Shown: positions 21,952 through 34,420, counted from the first letter of the stretch. The stretch is DNA of 64,000 nt from Carex sylvatica (GCA_964058845.1 CAXKVR010000943.1:1-64000); one strand, 5' to 3'. Translations and numbers: made by a program. The notes: generated from the letters alone by a model not told the origin.

Positions 21952-24900
21952 TTATCTGCCCCTTCCACCACGTCTCAAAAAACCAATGATGCATCTAGTT
22001 CTACTGGTACCAACTGCAGGTGCGGCATTACTTGTAGAGGCTTGGCAACTAGATGATTGGCTCGGAGGAGGGGGATGTTCTGTTCTACCAGTTGCTTCAG
22101 CAACAACTCTAGCATTTTCTCTTTCGTTGTGCTCGTTTATGGCATCTAAACATAGGAACACAATTCAGTTAGTAATATAATAAGATCATAAATAATTTTC
22201 GTACAATGCTACATACCTGCCGTGCGCCTGTCAGAAACAGAACGGCGAGCCCGATTTCCCGACGGTCGCCTACCACCCATCTCGTCCATGGTCATTACAA
22301 CACGCTTGTGTCTCCTCCTTCCCTTTCTTATCCATCCTTCTGAAGGAAGTATTCTATCACCGACATATGCAGGCCACTCATGCTGATCGGGATAAGAATG
22401 GAAAGATCCACCCCAAGTGGAAACAAGGTAATCGGTACGATACATGTCAGCAACATAGTGGTCCTCACAGTAGTTCCTCACTCGGCATACAGCCATCATG
22501 TGACTACAGGGTATGTGACTTAGTTGGGGTCCTTGGCATGTACAGGTTACCGCCCTGGCATCTCTGAATTTAACCACGTACTTTCAAGCCCTCTTCACAA
22601 ACTCCATAGTGCCATCTGGTTTGCAACTGGTAGGAACGTATTCATTTGGATTTTGCACTTCGAATTCAGTACCATCATTACCCATCGGGATCACGGTCAT
22701 AGTTGCAGCTTTGTCCTTGTGTTGTCTTAGTTTCTCCTCCACCCTTGTTGAAAATGACTGGTTCATCCTTATTAATTCTGCGGCCTTAGCACGCCATTCC
22801 TGAAACCATGCATTTAACTTGTAGAATGTATCCTCTACAACTGCAGCCACGGGCAACATCCGACTCTGCTTGAATACTGCATTCAGCGACTCCGACCCGT
22901 TGGTGGTCATAATTCCCCAACGCCAACCTCCACCACGAGATTGATATATTTTCTCGTATGCTGGATCTTCGTTTACATCTCTGGGATTATTTTTGCCCAC
23001 CTTCATTAAGTAGAAATTTGCCTTTGGCATGTACTAAAAAAATCAGAAAATAAAATAATATAAGTAAATAATTGTACTAAAAAAACAGTCTCCGAAAAAT
23101 AAAATAATATATGTAAACAATTGAAATATATATACCTTTGCAAAATTTCTACTCATCTCTACCACCCTTCTCGGCTTTTTCTTTCTGTAATTTTGTCTAA
23201 ATGTTTCTAGAACCCATTTATCATTTCCGGTTGCCTTGGAAAGGTTTTCCGCAACGTGTTGCATACACAACCTGTGCACACACTGCCCAGTACGCGTTGA
23301 CCAACCGTAATCTTCACGATCAAAAACATATTTTATTCCTTTGTGCTGGTCTGATATCACACAGAAAACTTTTCCTTCTCCAATCACACGTCTTCTTAAA
23401 AACTGCATAAAGAATCCCCAGTTCTCACCATCCTCTTTCTGAACAATTGCAAAGGCCAAAGGCAACAACTGGTTCTCAGCATCATATGCACATGCTATCA
23501 GTAGCCTCCCCTCATAACGGCCGGACATGAAGCATGCATCAATGCTGATAACGGGTCTGATGTATGGCACAGCTTGGATACAAGCCCCAAAAGCCCATGC
23601 TATGCCCTTGAATTGTTGAGCTCCCTCTATTAGTACTCCATCCTTATCAAAAAAAGGGCCATGCCATCGTTCATATACGGTCCCGACGTTTGTACTTGCC
23701 ATGGCCTGGAGCAATGGTGCCAGATAGCCGTATGAATCCTTCAAACTACCGAATATTCTGCAAACCGCAAGTTCACGACCTCTCCACAGCCTGTTGTATT
23801 TTGGGGTTACATATTTGTATTTGTGTCTCACGGTTCTAGCCACCGCCTTGATGCTCATCGATGGATCCAACTTAATGTCCTCCTCAATTGCATCGGCAAT
23901 TAGTGATGCCGTTAGCTGTGCATGGTCTGTCCTTGTGGATGCAGACTTACATGTGTGAGGTGGTTCACACTTCCTAATCATCCATGCTTCCCCTGAACCC
24001 GCAGGGGTTGCATACAGGCGGAACTCGCACCGCGGGTGAGTTTTACATAGCACAACTAACCGTGTTCACTCCCTTTTGTTTATTTTATATTCCCAGTTGC
24101 CGTGAACATGGGTCTCATTGATTTTCTTTACAAGTTCGTCTATGTTTGTATAAAGTTGCCCTGCAGCAAGTTCCTGATTGTATTTAACAGGAGGACCAAA
24201 GAAACTAATGTCTGCCTCTTCGAAAGCTGTAGTATCGTTGAATGTGGTGACCGGATGCTTATTTTCCCGACCTCTAATTGGGAATTTTTCTGCCCTGAAT
24301 AAACCTAGTACATTTGCATCACCATCTGATAAGTCATCAGATTCTCAATCCCCTTGATATTCATCCCCCGTTTCCATTTCCCTTTCTGGTATGGCATCAA
24401 TAGCATCAACATTAATATCAATATCAGTTCGATTAACGGGTACCGATCCTGACTCTGGCATAGTTGAAAATCTAGGGATTATGGGTGTCTGTCTGGGTGG
24501 TGGTGGTAACTCTTCAATATTTTCATGGGAGTTGTGGTACCCCTGGTTGTCATAAGGGGAGTGCTGGTGGTACCCCTGGTTGTCATAAGGGGAGTGCTGG
24601 TGGTACCCCTGGTTGTCATAAGGGGAGTGCTGGTGGTACCCCTGGTTGTCATATGGGGAGTGCTGGTGGTACCCCTGGCTGTCATATAGGGAGTGCTGCT
24701 GGTACCCCTGGCTGTCATAACCTGAATTTTCATAACCTGAAGGTCCAGCCCTAGCACGGGGAACCCTCTTCGAATATATGTCCATTACCTGGACCCTACT
24801 GGCCGCAATTTGAGTGTACACAACTCTCCACAAATTCGCATCTGTTATTGGAAACCTCACAAAGTAAGGTCTACCCCCCACCCCACGTGAGTTGTCAATC

Positions 24901-25082
24901 CGTGTAGCCAATTCTATTTCATACCTGTTGGGGTTTACAGCAGTCTTTTCGTATATTAGCTCTTTAAGTGCCTGAAATGTGGTATTTTCATTAATCTCGA
25001 AGCCAAATGCAGCATCTTTCGTGTACTGCACGCCATCTTCACTCTTTTGTAACTTGCCGCCCACATACAATGCAACTAACAT
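21952..25082 (-). pseudogene. MuDR-family (mudrA-like) transposase of MULE copy 1, three nonsense codons
   Basis: Three exons (25082-23136, 23033-22217, 22145-21952) with GT-AG borders total 2958 nt, 985 residues. Order: an N-terminal plant MuDR domain (MLVALYVGGKLQ, about 1-110); a Tyr/Gln/His-rich repeat region of 11-residue YDNQGYHQHSP units (about 125-190); a Mutator DNA-binding domain with Cys/His pairs (CKTHPRCEF, PPHTCKS, about 285-385); the MULE DDE core with Asp in VISIDACFMSGRYEG and in CVISDQHKG; a SWIM zinc finger (CTCQGPQLSHIPCSH); and an Arg/Gly tail (LRRGGRGR). It would bind the terminal repeats and catalyse excision and insertion. TGA codons at 24345-24347, 24066-24068 and 22584-22586, all sense in copy 2, inactivate it. 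Confidence 0.9.
24530..24715 (-). repeat. 33-bp coding minisatellite in transposase copy 1
   Basis: About six units encode variants of YDNQGYHQHSP. Copy 2 has about five (51418-51573), so the array changes length in frame. Confidence 0.88.
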
Positions 25083-25101
25083 CTTTTCCTTAACAAACTA
25101 C

Positions 25102-25640
25102 ATTTCAAAAATAATTTTATAAGTATTACAGTAATTGTACATCAATAATAGATAAAGATATCTGAGATTCGCTTCAATCAATTTTTGAGTTTCATTTTAA
25201 AAAAAATTGAATAAATTGAAAAAGAAGAAGATAAATATAGAACTCAGTCAATGTATAGAACTTTAGATTGTTGAAAATCAATAATTAATTAATCAAATTA
25301 TTTCTGACTAAATGAAATTAAAAAAAATTAAGAAATGGAAAAAAATTAGTTGGTTTTCATTAAGAAATATGGTATTATGACGGGTACAGTAATCTAATTA
25401 GAAAAAAAAAATATTGCTATAGTAATTACATATAACAGTAATTGCTACAGTAATTGCGACAGTTACAGTAGTTACAGATAATAGAACAGTAATTACTATA
25501 ATTAAAAAATAAATAAATAAATACCTTCTGCTACAGTAAAATCGCCTAAAAATCGCCCCTCTCAAACAGTAAAATCGCTCTCTGGTTTTTTTTTTTTCTC
25601 TTTCTTTTCTGGTGCGGAGGGGAGACAGAGAAGGGAGAAA
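25102..25640 (-). promoter_or_regulatory. Inferred 5' leader exon and intron of transposase copy 1
   Basis: The inner part of the right inverted repeat repeats the CTCCCTTCTCTGTCTCCCCT leader of the PMD gene. It is followed by a donor (AGAAG then GTATTTAT at about 25523) and an acceptor (AAATGTAG at about 25101) just before the ATG at 25082. The intron has ACAGTAATT repeats. Confidence 0.5.
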
Positions 25641-25801
25641 TGGGGAGGGTTCACGGGCTTAAATGATCACTAGTGGACCGCCCGACCCTGGGGCGGTTTG
25701 CTCACCACTGGACCGCCCGCAGTGGGGGCAGTTTGCTCTCTTCATGACCCGCCGCAGGCCCAGGCGGGTCGCTTCTATTTTGGGCCGCCCCGGGCCCGGG
25801 C
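25608..25801 (-). repeat. Right terminal inverted repeat of MULE copy 1, inner part
   Basis: Inverted copy of 16711-16915 with the same four GC-rich palindromes. It is cut at CCCGGGC by the solo LTR; the outer part resumes at 27992. Confidence 0.9.
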
Positions 25802-27991
25802 TGTCACACCCCGAGATCAGGGGCATGACGGTATCGCCGTGAATATATAGATCGTATATATTCACCAGGCATTTACGATGAGATAAATGGTGTTTTTATC
25901 CCAAACCGAACACTTAATCAATTTTATTAAATCTGAAATCAGTTTAAAACTGATCCGAAACTTTTCAAAACTTTTATACATGCCTTTGTAAATTCGATTC
26001 GATAAAACCAATAGAACAATGACTTATCATATCAGAAAACCAATTTTTTTTTTTTTTTTTTATTTATATCTACCCGGATTAGTCAGAATTATAAATATCA
26101 GGTACCGTGGAGTATAGACCCTCCACGCCGGTCATCCCACCCGTATTCATTTAAACCCCTAAATTCATATCATGTCACAACAAAAACATATATGCAAAAG
26201 ACCATATAACTTTTAAAACATAAACTTTGAAAACATAAAAGCATACATACACATAGCATGGAAAGCATAAAGCAAGCACATAAAATTTTAAAACATAAAT
26301 CGAAACCGTTTAGAAATATTTACGCAAGTCCGGTTAGCTGGATATATATACAACAAAAGTTGATCCAAGTACTAAACAAGTACAACGATCTCAAAACAGG
26401 GCATACATATACCTAACACCTCAGATAGCTCACTGTCTGATCCCGAAAGCCTCTAGTCCTTCTTTCCTGAAATGTTTCACAAGGAAACGGGTGAGAAAAA
26501 CCTTTTCGCGGTTTATCTCAGTGCCGAAGCTACTGGATTTATCAGATATTCACGTCAGAATTAAATACGGAACTAAAATCAGAGTTAAAGCATGAATGCA
26601 AAGCTTTGAATCGATAATCAAATGAATCTACATCTTTAAATGCCTTTAAACAGAATCATCAGAAACATATCAGAATATTGGGTCTTAATTAAACTCAGAT
26701 ATCTGGTAGCACATGCAGATGTTCCACCGAACTGGTCCCAGAACATACCTGCATCTGTAGGGTTACATACACCTACAGATGTCGCTCCCCGTGCAATCAA
26801 ATCAGACCCTCATCTGCAGTGCTTTGGCTTAACCATTTACAAAAGACTGGTTCTTAATCAGACATTACAGTTCCAATCATACAGATATATCCTTTCCAGT
26901 ATTTAGTTCCAGAAATCAGAGCAGAAATCAGAATAACAGAATCTTATCTACCACAGTTATAGTCACAGAATAACAGATCCCCATTCCAACCGGTTTGGAC
27001 TCAGAGGGGTCGTTCCCCAATGCGCATATGGTTCCCGAAATCGAAATCTAGTGTATACTCTAGATTTCGCAGAACAGAATATCACTTACAGTGATATATA
27101 TATATATAATAGTAGCAATTCACTGTGGTTTCATTCTCTATCAGAATCAGAATAACAGTTCAATCGGTAAACCATACCAGAATGCAGATCAACAGATAAA
27201 ACAGTTCAATTAGTTATGCAATGCTCAGATGATGCTTGAAATCAGAAATTCAAAATGCAATTTAAAAACGTCCTATTTAATTCCTAATTGAACCTCAAGA
27301 AAAATCCCGTGAACCCCCGCACCTTTGTACTTTTCGTGTCGCTTACGGTTGGTCTGAACTCCTTTCGGTATTCCGGGATTCACCTGATTGTCCTGCTAAA
27401 CCAAATTGAAGAGAAGGAGATGATCAAGGTGGTAGTGCTTTGCTCCAAACTCGATTTCGCGTACGTCTGATCGATTCGGTGTACTCGGATCTCACTTTTT
27501 TCTCTCTTCTCACCTTCTCCCTCTCTTTTCCTCTTTGTTTCCGCCACCCACCACACACAATACACACACACACGTATACCCACAAGGGGTCACGGCCAAA
27601 GGAAGAGAAAAGATCAAGGTTTTGGATTAGTTTTGGCAATTTTGCTAATAGGCCCATTAAACTTCCAATATTGCATATATGTAAATTTTTTTTTTCAAGA
27701 AAAGCCCTTGCTTAATTTAAATAGAAATTTGCATTATAGCATATATATATACATATAGATATAGTCATATGTATAATTTAATGATCCATTTGATATTTCA
27801 ATTCGGATAGGTTTATTTTTATTCGATCAAATCAGAAATTCGATTCTAAATGCCTTGACTCAGAAAATTCAGAATAAAATTAGAAAAAAAAATATATCAA
27901 GGCATTAGATTTAAATTCAGAAAAATTCAGATGAACTTAATATTTCGAAATTTTTATTATTTTAATATTCTTCAGATTTTGCTACGTCACA
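25802..27991. mobile_element. Solo LTR (2190 bp) inserted in the right terminal repeat of MULE copy 1
   Basis: It starts TGTCACACCCCGAGATCAGG and ends GCTACGTCACA (TG...CA). It is flanked by a perfect 5-bp duplication CGGGC (25797-25801 and 27992-27996). Joining the two flanks restores the inverted repeat seen at the left end. There is no primer site, coding region or second LTR, so it is a solo LTR left by recombination between the two LTRs of an element. TGTCACACCCC is a usual start of Del/Tekay-type gypsy LTRs; that assignment is tentative. Confidence 0.88.
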
Positions 27992-28079
27992 CGGGCGGTT
28001 GGGTTATTTTTAAAAAAAAATTAATTCAAGGTTATTTTTAAAATTTCGTTTTGTTTTTGGATATTAATAAAAATGGCCG
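27992..28079 (-). repeat. Right terminal inverted repeat of MULE copy 1, outer part
   Basis: Inverted copy of 16629-16715, ending AAAAATGGCCG at the target duplication. Confidence 0.9.
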
Positions 28080-28088
28080 TACATATTT
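28080..28088. other. 9-bp target site duplication, right (TACATATTT)
   Basis: Identical to 16620-16628. Confidence 0.93.
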
Positions 28089-28488
28089 GAAACGTCTTAA
28101 ATCATGCACCATAAAAAGTACGTCCATTGCCTTAGCCTCGTATTTTGAAATTTCTTATTTTCTTAATTGTAGAATTATGAAAATTATTACCAACTATCAA
28201 CAAAATAGAATTAAATATTGAAGAACTGTTCTTGTTTGATCGGTTCTAATAGGTATTCTGGGGACGACCGCGGAAATTTTGTTTATTTTCTTTATTGTTT
28301 GTTTTTTAATTTTATTTATATATCTATCTATCTATTTGTTTATTTTCTTTTCGACAATTTTAAAATTCTTGATAATTTTCAAAAATAAATTTAAAATTTA
28401 AAACTAAATAATATAGACTTAGTTTACATTATCAAAGATGGAAACTCAATATATATTTTTTTAAATGATAACTATTGATGCACAAATC
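28089..28488. other. AT-rich spacer
   Basis: I see no gene. AAGATGGAAACTCAAT (about 28437) resembles AAGATGAAAACTCAAT just right of the foldback element (29896), which hints at an older duplication around that insertion site. Confidence 0.45.
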
Positions 28489-28497
28489 TTCATATCC

Positions 28498-29884
28498 CGA
28501 CATTTTTATTTTTACCCAAAAAAAAAAGAAATTATTAAAAATAACCACTTTTGGAACGAAATTTTAAAACTACCCGGCCCGTGGATATTTTCCACGGCCC
28601 AAATAAATTAATCCGGACCGTGAAAAAATTCCACGGGCCAGAATTTTTTTTTTTGGATTTTTTTATTCCGGGCCGTGGAAAATATCCACGGTCCGAGATT
28701 TTTTTTTTTTTTAAAGATTATGTTGTTTGGATTTAAATTAGTTTGAATTGTTAAGTTGGAGGTTTGTATGAATTTTATTTGAATAAATTGTTAAGTTAGA
28801 GTGTTTCTGAGCCCAACTTTGCACATCTGGTTAACATAGCAAAATATCTTCAAAAATCATGAAAATTGACCGACATGCAATCTTGACATCGTAGAACAAG
28901 ACTGTGGAGTTTCATACAAAATTTAAAAACAGTTCGCGAGATATCATCTCTCAAATATTGCCCCAATGACTGAAGGAGTGCTTCTGAGCCCAACTTTGCA
29001 CCTCTGGTTAACATAACAAAATATCTTCAAAAATCATGAAAATTGACCGACATGCAGTCTTGACATCTTAGAACAAGACTGTGAAATTTCATACAAAATC
29101 TCAAAACAGATTGCGAGATATCATCTCTCAAAAATTACCCAAACGGCTGAAGGACAATTTTCATGATTTTTGAAGATATTTTGCTATGTTAACCAGATGT
29201 GCAAAGTTGGGCTCAGAAGCACTTCTTCAGCAGTTGGGATAATTTTTGAGATATGATATTTCGCGATCTATTTTGAGATTTTGTATGAAACTTCACAGTC
29301 TTGTTCTAAGATGTCAAGACTGCATGTCGGTCAATTTTCATGATTTTTGAAGATATTTTGTTATGTTAACCAGAGGTGCAAAGTTGGGCTCAGAAGCACT
29401 CCTTCAGTCGTTGGGGCAATATTTGAGAGATGATATCTCGCGAACTGTTTTTAAATTTTGTATGAAACTTCACAGTCTTGTTCTACGATGTCAAGATTGC
29501 ATGTCGGTCAATTTTCATAATTTTTGAAGATATTTTGCTATGTTAACCAGATGTGCAAAGTTGGGCTCAGAAGCACTCTAACTTAACAATTCATTCAAAT
29601 AAAATTCATACAAACCTCCAACTTAACAATTCAAACTAATTTAAACCCAAACAACATAATCTTTAAAAAAAAAAAAAAAAAAAATCTCGGACCGTGGATA
29701 TTTTCCACGGCCCGGAATAAAAAAATCCAAAAAAAAAATTCTGGCCCGTGGAATTTTTCCACGGTCCGAATTAATTTATTCGGGCCGTGGAAAATATCCA
29801 CGGGCCGGGTAGTTTTAAAATTTTGTTCCAAAAGTGGTTATTTTTAATAATTTCCTTTTTTTTTGGGTAAAAATAAAAATGTCG
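28498..29884. mobile_element. Foldback (long inverted repeat) element, probably Mutator-type
   Basis: Two arms of about 650 bp (28498-29148 and 29222-29884) are near-perfect reverse complements around a loop of about 70 bp. The ends read CGACATTTTTATTTTTACCC and its complement. TTCATATCC lies on both sides (28489-28497 and 29886-29894, one extra A on the right), giving a 9-10-bp duplication as for Mutator. Near each end are short palindromes (CCGTGGATATTTTCCACGG, CCGTGGAAAATATCCACGG). Each arm also contains tandem units of about 180 bp (GCCCAACTTTGCAC...). No coding capacity is seen. Transcription through it would give a long hairpin RNA. Confidence 0.88.
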
Positions 29885-29894
29885 ATTCATATCC

Positions 29895-30006
29895 AAGATG
29901 AAAACTCAATTTAAAAAAGAAAAGATATTTAAACGGTCGTGATCACAAATGCCAATAAATTTATATCTTAATTCTATGGCTCGATTAGGACCATACAAGA
30001 ATGGGA
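29895..30006. other. Short spacer
   Basis: No gene or repeat is recognised apart from the AAGATGAAAACTCAAT word noted for the left flank. Confidence 0.4.
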
Positions 30007-30251
30007 ACGCACTCAACATGGAGTCTGCATCGATCGATCATGCATGTTGAGGAATCCGTATCACGTCAGGTACCTATTGTGCAAGCGAAAAATCTGAACC
30101 GTTCTTTTAACTTGACACAAATCTCAAAGCAAACCTTTACAGTTTCAATAGGCGTCAGATTGAGTTTGATCCGGTTGAGATTAATCTGAGCCGTCCATTT
30201 ATTCAAATTGATCCTCAGGTACTGGAGGAACAGACTCCATGTTGAGTGCGT
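30007..30251. mobile_element. MITE-like element, 245 bp, 21-bp perfect terminal inverted repeat
   Basis: ACGCACTCAACATGGAGTCTG (about 30007-30027) has its exact reverse complement at 30231-30251. The interior has GTTCTTTTAACTTGACACAAAT and CTCAAAG, which resembles the interior of the element at 62880-63115. No target duplication was identified. Confidence 0.55.
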
Positions 30252-30329
30252 GCCTGATCGGACCGAAATCTTTTTATTTACCACCCCAATAAATTAGAAT
30301 TAATTGATTACCATTCGTTTATTCGGATT

Positions 30330-31560
30330 TCAAATTTCACCACGAACGCGGACTGAGTATGCGGACAGATCCCAATCAAAACGCGTACTGGTATACGGAC
30401 GAATTCAGCACACATACTGGGTAAGCGAACCAATCCATTTGCATACCCAGTATGCGCACTGATCGGTTCACGTACTAGGTATGTATTTCGATTCCCATCA
30501 AACCCATGGGCACCAATTTTTTAACTCACAATTAATTTTCACTCTCCATCCGTCCCAGAGGATCAGCGCGCACTGCGTAGTGATAAAAGGTAAAAAAAAT
30601 GTAATTAAATGTTGTTATTTAATTGTTTTATTAAGTAGTTAGTTGGATATATCTTACCAAATTAAACCATAATTGTATTAAATAGTTATGCATGTCCAAA
30701 AATGGTAGTATATGTCCAACATTATTGTATTTGAACTAAAATTGAGTAAAATTATATTTTATAGTTGTATTTAAAGTAAAATTGAGTAGAATTGTATTTT
30801 AGAAATATATTTAGTTTTAAATTGAGTAGAATTGTATCAATTTAGAATTAGACCAAAATTAAGTAAAAATGCACCAAATTATCATTGTACTATTTGAAAG
30901 TAATCAAAATTGTATCAAAATTATATTACATTGTTGTATTTAGACCAAAATTGAGTAGAAATGCATCAAATTATAAATGTATATTTTATTAGTTATTATG
31001 TTATTATGACTTTTATTTATGTTATTCGAACTGTTATTTAGTTATTATATTATTCAGACTTTTATTTATGTTATTCGGACTGTTATTTAGTTATTATGTT
31101 ATTATGACTTTTATTTGGTTGTGTTTGTCTTTTATGACCTTATTACGCCTGCCACTACATTTCTTAAAATTCGACTTGAACAAAACATAAGTTCTACTAC
31201 AATAAAAATTAACATACAAATTGTTGGCTAAAATCACCAGCTCTTGAACGATAAAACTGTAATGAGAAAATATAAATGTTAAAACAATTGTTAATTCATC
31301 AAAATTATTGATTTAGCTTTGTCTACGAAAACAGTGTCAGTTCTTGGTCAAAACATGGTTGTTTCTGGCCAAAACAGAGCTGTTTCTGGCAATGCAGAAA
31401 AGTGCATTGTTAGGCCAAAGCCAAAAACAGGGTGTTCCAAGCCGAAACGCAATACATTCGCATATCCAGTACGCGCACCGATTCGTTCACATACCTAATA
31501 CGCGCCCTGATCCCGTTTGCGTACCCAGTATGCAGTAAAAAATTTACGGCCGAATATGCA
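30330..31560. other. AT-rich region with two blocks of GTACTGGGTATGCG-type repeats
   Basis: Blocks at 30350-30485 and 31440-31535 share short words such as TACCCAGTATGCG, GGTATGCGGAC and CGCGTACTGG, the kind of repeated-phrase array seen in the Athila-type LTRs here. Probably LTR remains. No gene is seen. Confidence 0.35.
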
Positions 31561-32512
31561 TCCATATGTGCAGAATCGCATATTAGATCGAATATTGATT
31601 TTTTTATGCAATTATTGTTATAATCTGAAAATTTAAATTTATTTAATTAAACTAATAATTAAAATTTACAACTAATCAAAAAAGTTCTTTAGTTAAAATT
31701 AGCCAATGAAAATTTATTTATGTAATGTTGTTTATTAAATCGAATTAAAACTTACATTTAGTAAAATTAAATTTTTGCCAATAAAATTTACCTTACAAAG
31801 TTTTAATTCAAAATATAGTTATATAAGTTGTTAATTAATAAGGAGAATTAATTAACAACATAATATTTTATTCTATACTTACTTTAAGTACGACGAACTA
31901 TCAGAATAATTAGATTAACAGATAAATAACGTATTTCGTCACATAAGTAAATAAATTAACATATGTAAACTTTAAATTTAAAGTTACAATTTCAAAATTA
32001 ATAATCAATTAGTTTAATTAACAAACACACTTTTATTTGATAGATACGTATGTGCAAACATATCTATCAAATAATATTCTATCAAATGTAAATTTTGTAC
32101 TTTTAAAGTTCTATCTACTTTTGGCTCGATTTAGTATGTGCAAACGATCAAATAATATTCTTCAATTAAAGAATTAATAAATTAATACCCCTCGATCAAA
32201 TTATTTTTCTAAGCTTCTTTTGTACTATTTTAGTTGCGAAGTAAGGTTTTTATTTTACTTTACGCCCATATGTTTTATATTTAAAATTCAAGGAGATGAT
32301 CCAAATCATTAAGTTTAACTTTTAAAATCACAAAAATAGTAAAAAAAAAATATATTCTACAAGTTTAATATATAATAAATTTACTCAGCTATTTAACTTG
32401 ACGGTTTGAATATAAAATTTTGAAATTTGACCTGTAAACATATATTTCGACCGAAGTGCTTACAAGAACATAGTAGCTGGACTTTCTCTCTACTTATACA
32501 AGCATATGATCG
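31561..32512. other. AT-rich stretch, nothing recognised
   Basis: There is no coding signal on either strand. A short repeated phrase (ATCAAATAATATTCT at about 32066 and 32147) is the only structure noted. Confidence 0.4.
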
Positions 32513-32875
32513 AGGGCATATGCTTATAAGTCATTTTTGCATTTTTAAAGTGCAAAATAGTCGGTCTGAAGTGCGAAGTGCTCAATATGTTCTCCATATT
32601 AAAATGTGTTTGGAGATCAAAAATTTACAATTTTTTTGGTTATTTTGAACTATTTGTTTATAATTTTTCAAAATATTGTTTGAAAATAGTTTTTCATATT
32701 TTATTTACCATATTGAAACAATGTTTTGAAAAATTCTAAAAAAATTGTCAAATATTTTCAAAATAAATGTAAAATTTGGTCTCCAAGCACATTTTAATAT
32801 TGAGAACATATTGAGAAGTTCAGATCACTATTTGAATTTTGAAAACACAAAAATAAATTATAAGCATATCCCTCT
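32513..32875. mobile_element. Foldback MITE, member 1 of a three-copy family
   Basis: Ends GAGGGCATATGCTTATAA and complement (GGGATATGCTTATAA). The interior arms pair, including TCTCCATATTAAAATGTGTT with its inverted partner near 32790. The internal phrase AAAGTGCAAAATAGTCGGTC...ATATTAAAATGTG...GGAGATCAAA is shared with 39416-39797 and 58771-59165. Confidence 0.6.
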
Positions 32876-33432
32876 TTGAAATTAATGGCATGCCTGATTT
32901 ATTTCAACGCTTTTGCAAGTAGAGTGTTTAATTTGCGTACAATCAAGATATCCATTACACATCAAATTTTTTGAATGCACATAACAAAAAAATAAATAAA
33001 TAAAATAACAACAATATTATTGAAAACAAATTTAAATTTCATTTTCACATTCTGCTATATATGATTTCTATTTTTTTTAAACATGAAATAAGAAGTAAAT
33101 TTCTCAAATTATAATAATAAAAGAAATTGACTTTGAATTTGCAGACTCTTACAATATGCCTTGTTGATTTTTTTTTCCCCTGAAGTTTTACCCAAAAAAA
33201 GAAAAAAAGGTTGAGATAAAATATATGTTCAAAGTCATGAATTAAAGGGAGCATGATAAGCATAAAAATAGAAGAATGGAGGTATCCATTGAAAGGAAAA
33301 TGGAGAGGATTAAGCATACTGATTTAACCATGAAACTTGGGAAATATGGTCACGGTTTGGGCTGAAGTAAGATAAATAAGTTTTGATTTAGGTGAGTTGA
33401 TTAATTTGAGCTACTGAGAAGAGATGATGGAA

Positions 33433-33463
<31 letters not shown>

Positions 33464-34219
33464 GGCCTAACCTAAGGATAAATAAATAATTTCAAATGAA
33501 AATTGTTGCATAGCCCAAACCAAATTAATAGGCCCAGATGGAATAGTTATTCTTCTCCCAAACTTGGAAACTTATTCTAGCTAGGTAGGCTTATATATGT
33601 TATCACAGAGAGTAGAGACTCAAGGTCTTGATTTGTACAAGTTATTCACCATGGATCAATGAATAAATTAAAGCCTTTACTCCTTGACTTGACTATTGCA
33701 ATTTAATTAATTACTTCTTTCCTTCACTGTTTCTTGCTTCCATTTCTGTTTATTCGGTTCCCTCTTTTAACATAGGGGACTGTTTTTATTATATTATAAG
33801 AATCCGAGATGTGGAGAATAAGAAACAGATTGCTAAATACAACTTGAATAGTTGATATAATTAATATGATCCCATGATTGTCAAAAAATAAATAAATATG
33901 GTAGAAGGCCTTGTTTACTGTTTCTAGGAATAAAAATATATAGGTGCTTATAATACTTTGACATATTTGCTTTCTTGTACCTCTTCGGCCGAGATTTGAC
34001 ATTTCTTCTGCATATCCCTTTTAATAAAATAAAACAAAAATATGTGAGCTTCGGCAATTTTTCTAATAAACTAAGTATTGCATCTCTTTACATTTCTGGT
34101 TTGCTATAAAACCCTTTTAGTCATAAAAACGTATGAAAATATCATATATAAAGATGTTCTCTTTTCTTGATCCATTTAGCTCTTTTATAAAGCAATTAGG
34201 CAGAGAAGGTGTGAAGGTT
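32876..34219. other. AT-rich stretch with an (AT)n microsatellite
   Basis: Pure (AT) run at about 33439-33463. No gene is recognised; open frames here have simple composition. Confidence 0.45.
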
Positions 34220-34420
34220 GAGCTAGTGTATTGCAAACGGGCTGGTCCGGTCCGGTCCGGACTCGGCCGCTCCATGGTTCTGCACGGTCCACGGTTCCCA
34301 CTGGTCTACAGTAAGGGCCGGGTCCGGCGGATCTGACTTGATCAAATGGTTGGCTCAAACCAGTGCTAGGACCATGGTCCGGTCCGTACGGGTCCACGGG
34401 TTTATTTTTTTTTATTCTTT
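34220..34420. repeat. GGTCCG-rich low-complexity block
   Basis: GGTCCGGTCCGGTCCGGACT (about 34244) and later GGTCCGGTCCG and CGGGTCC words, then a long A run. A related GGTCCGGTTC word follows the tandem repeat at about 35079, so the two may bracket one small element. Confidence 0.5.

Larger units (their letters stand above)
16629..28079. mobile_element. Mutator-like element (MULE) copy 1 with PMD gene and MuDR-type transposase
   Basis: The element begins CGGCCATTTTTATTAATA and ends with its reverse complement. It is flanked by a perfect 9-bp duplication TACATATTT (16620-16628 and 28080-28088), the hallmark of Mutator insertion. Without the later solo LTR (2190 bp plus a 5-bp duplication) it is about 9.3 kb. 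It carries two convergent genes: a plant mobile domain gene on + from the left end and a MuDR-family transposase on - from the right end. Both inferred leaders start in the inverted repeats. Transposition is DDE cut-and-paste in the nucleus. All genes in this copy are broken, so it is no longer autonomous. The nearly identical copy 2 lies 26.7 kb away in the same orientation. Confidence 0.93.

Noticed and set aside
27380..27715. Overlapping open frames on both strands near 27.5 kb
   Set aside because: They arise from CT/GA-rich low-complexity sequence within the solo LTR, with no recognisable domain.
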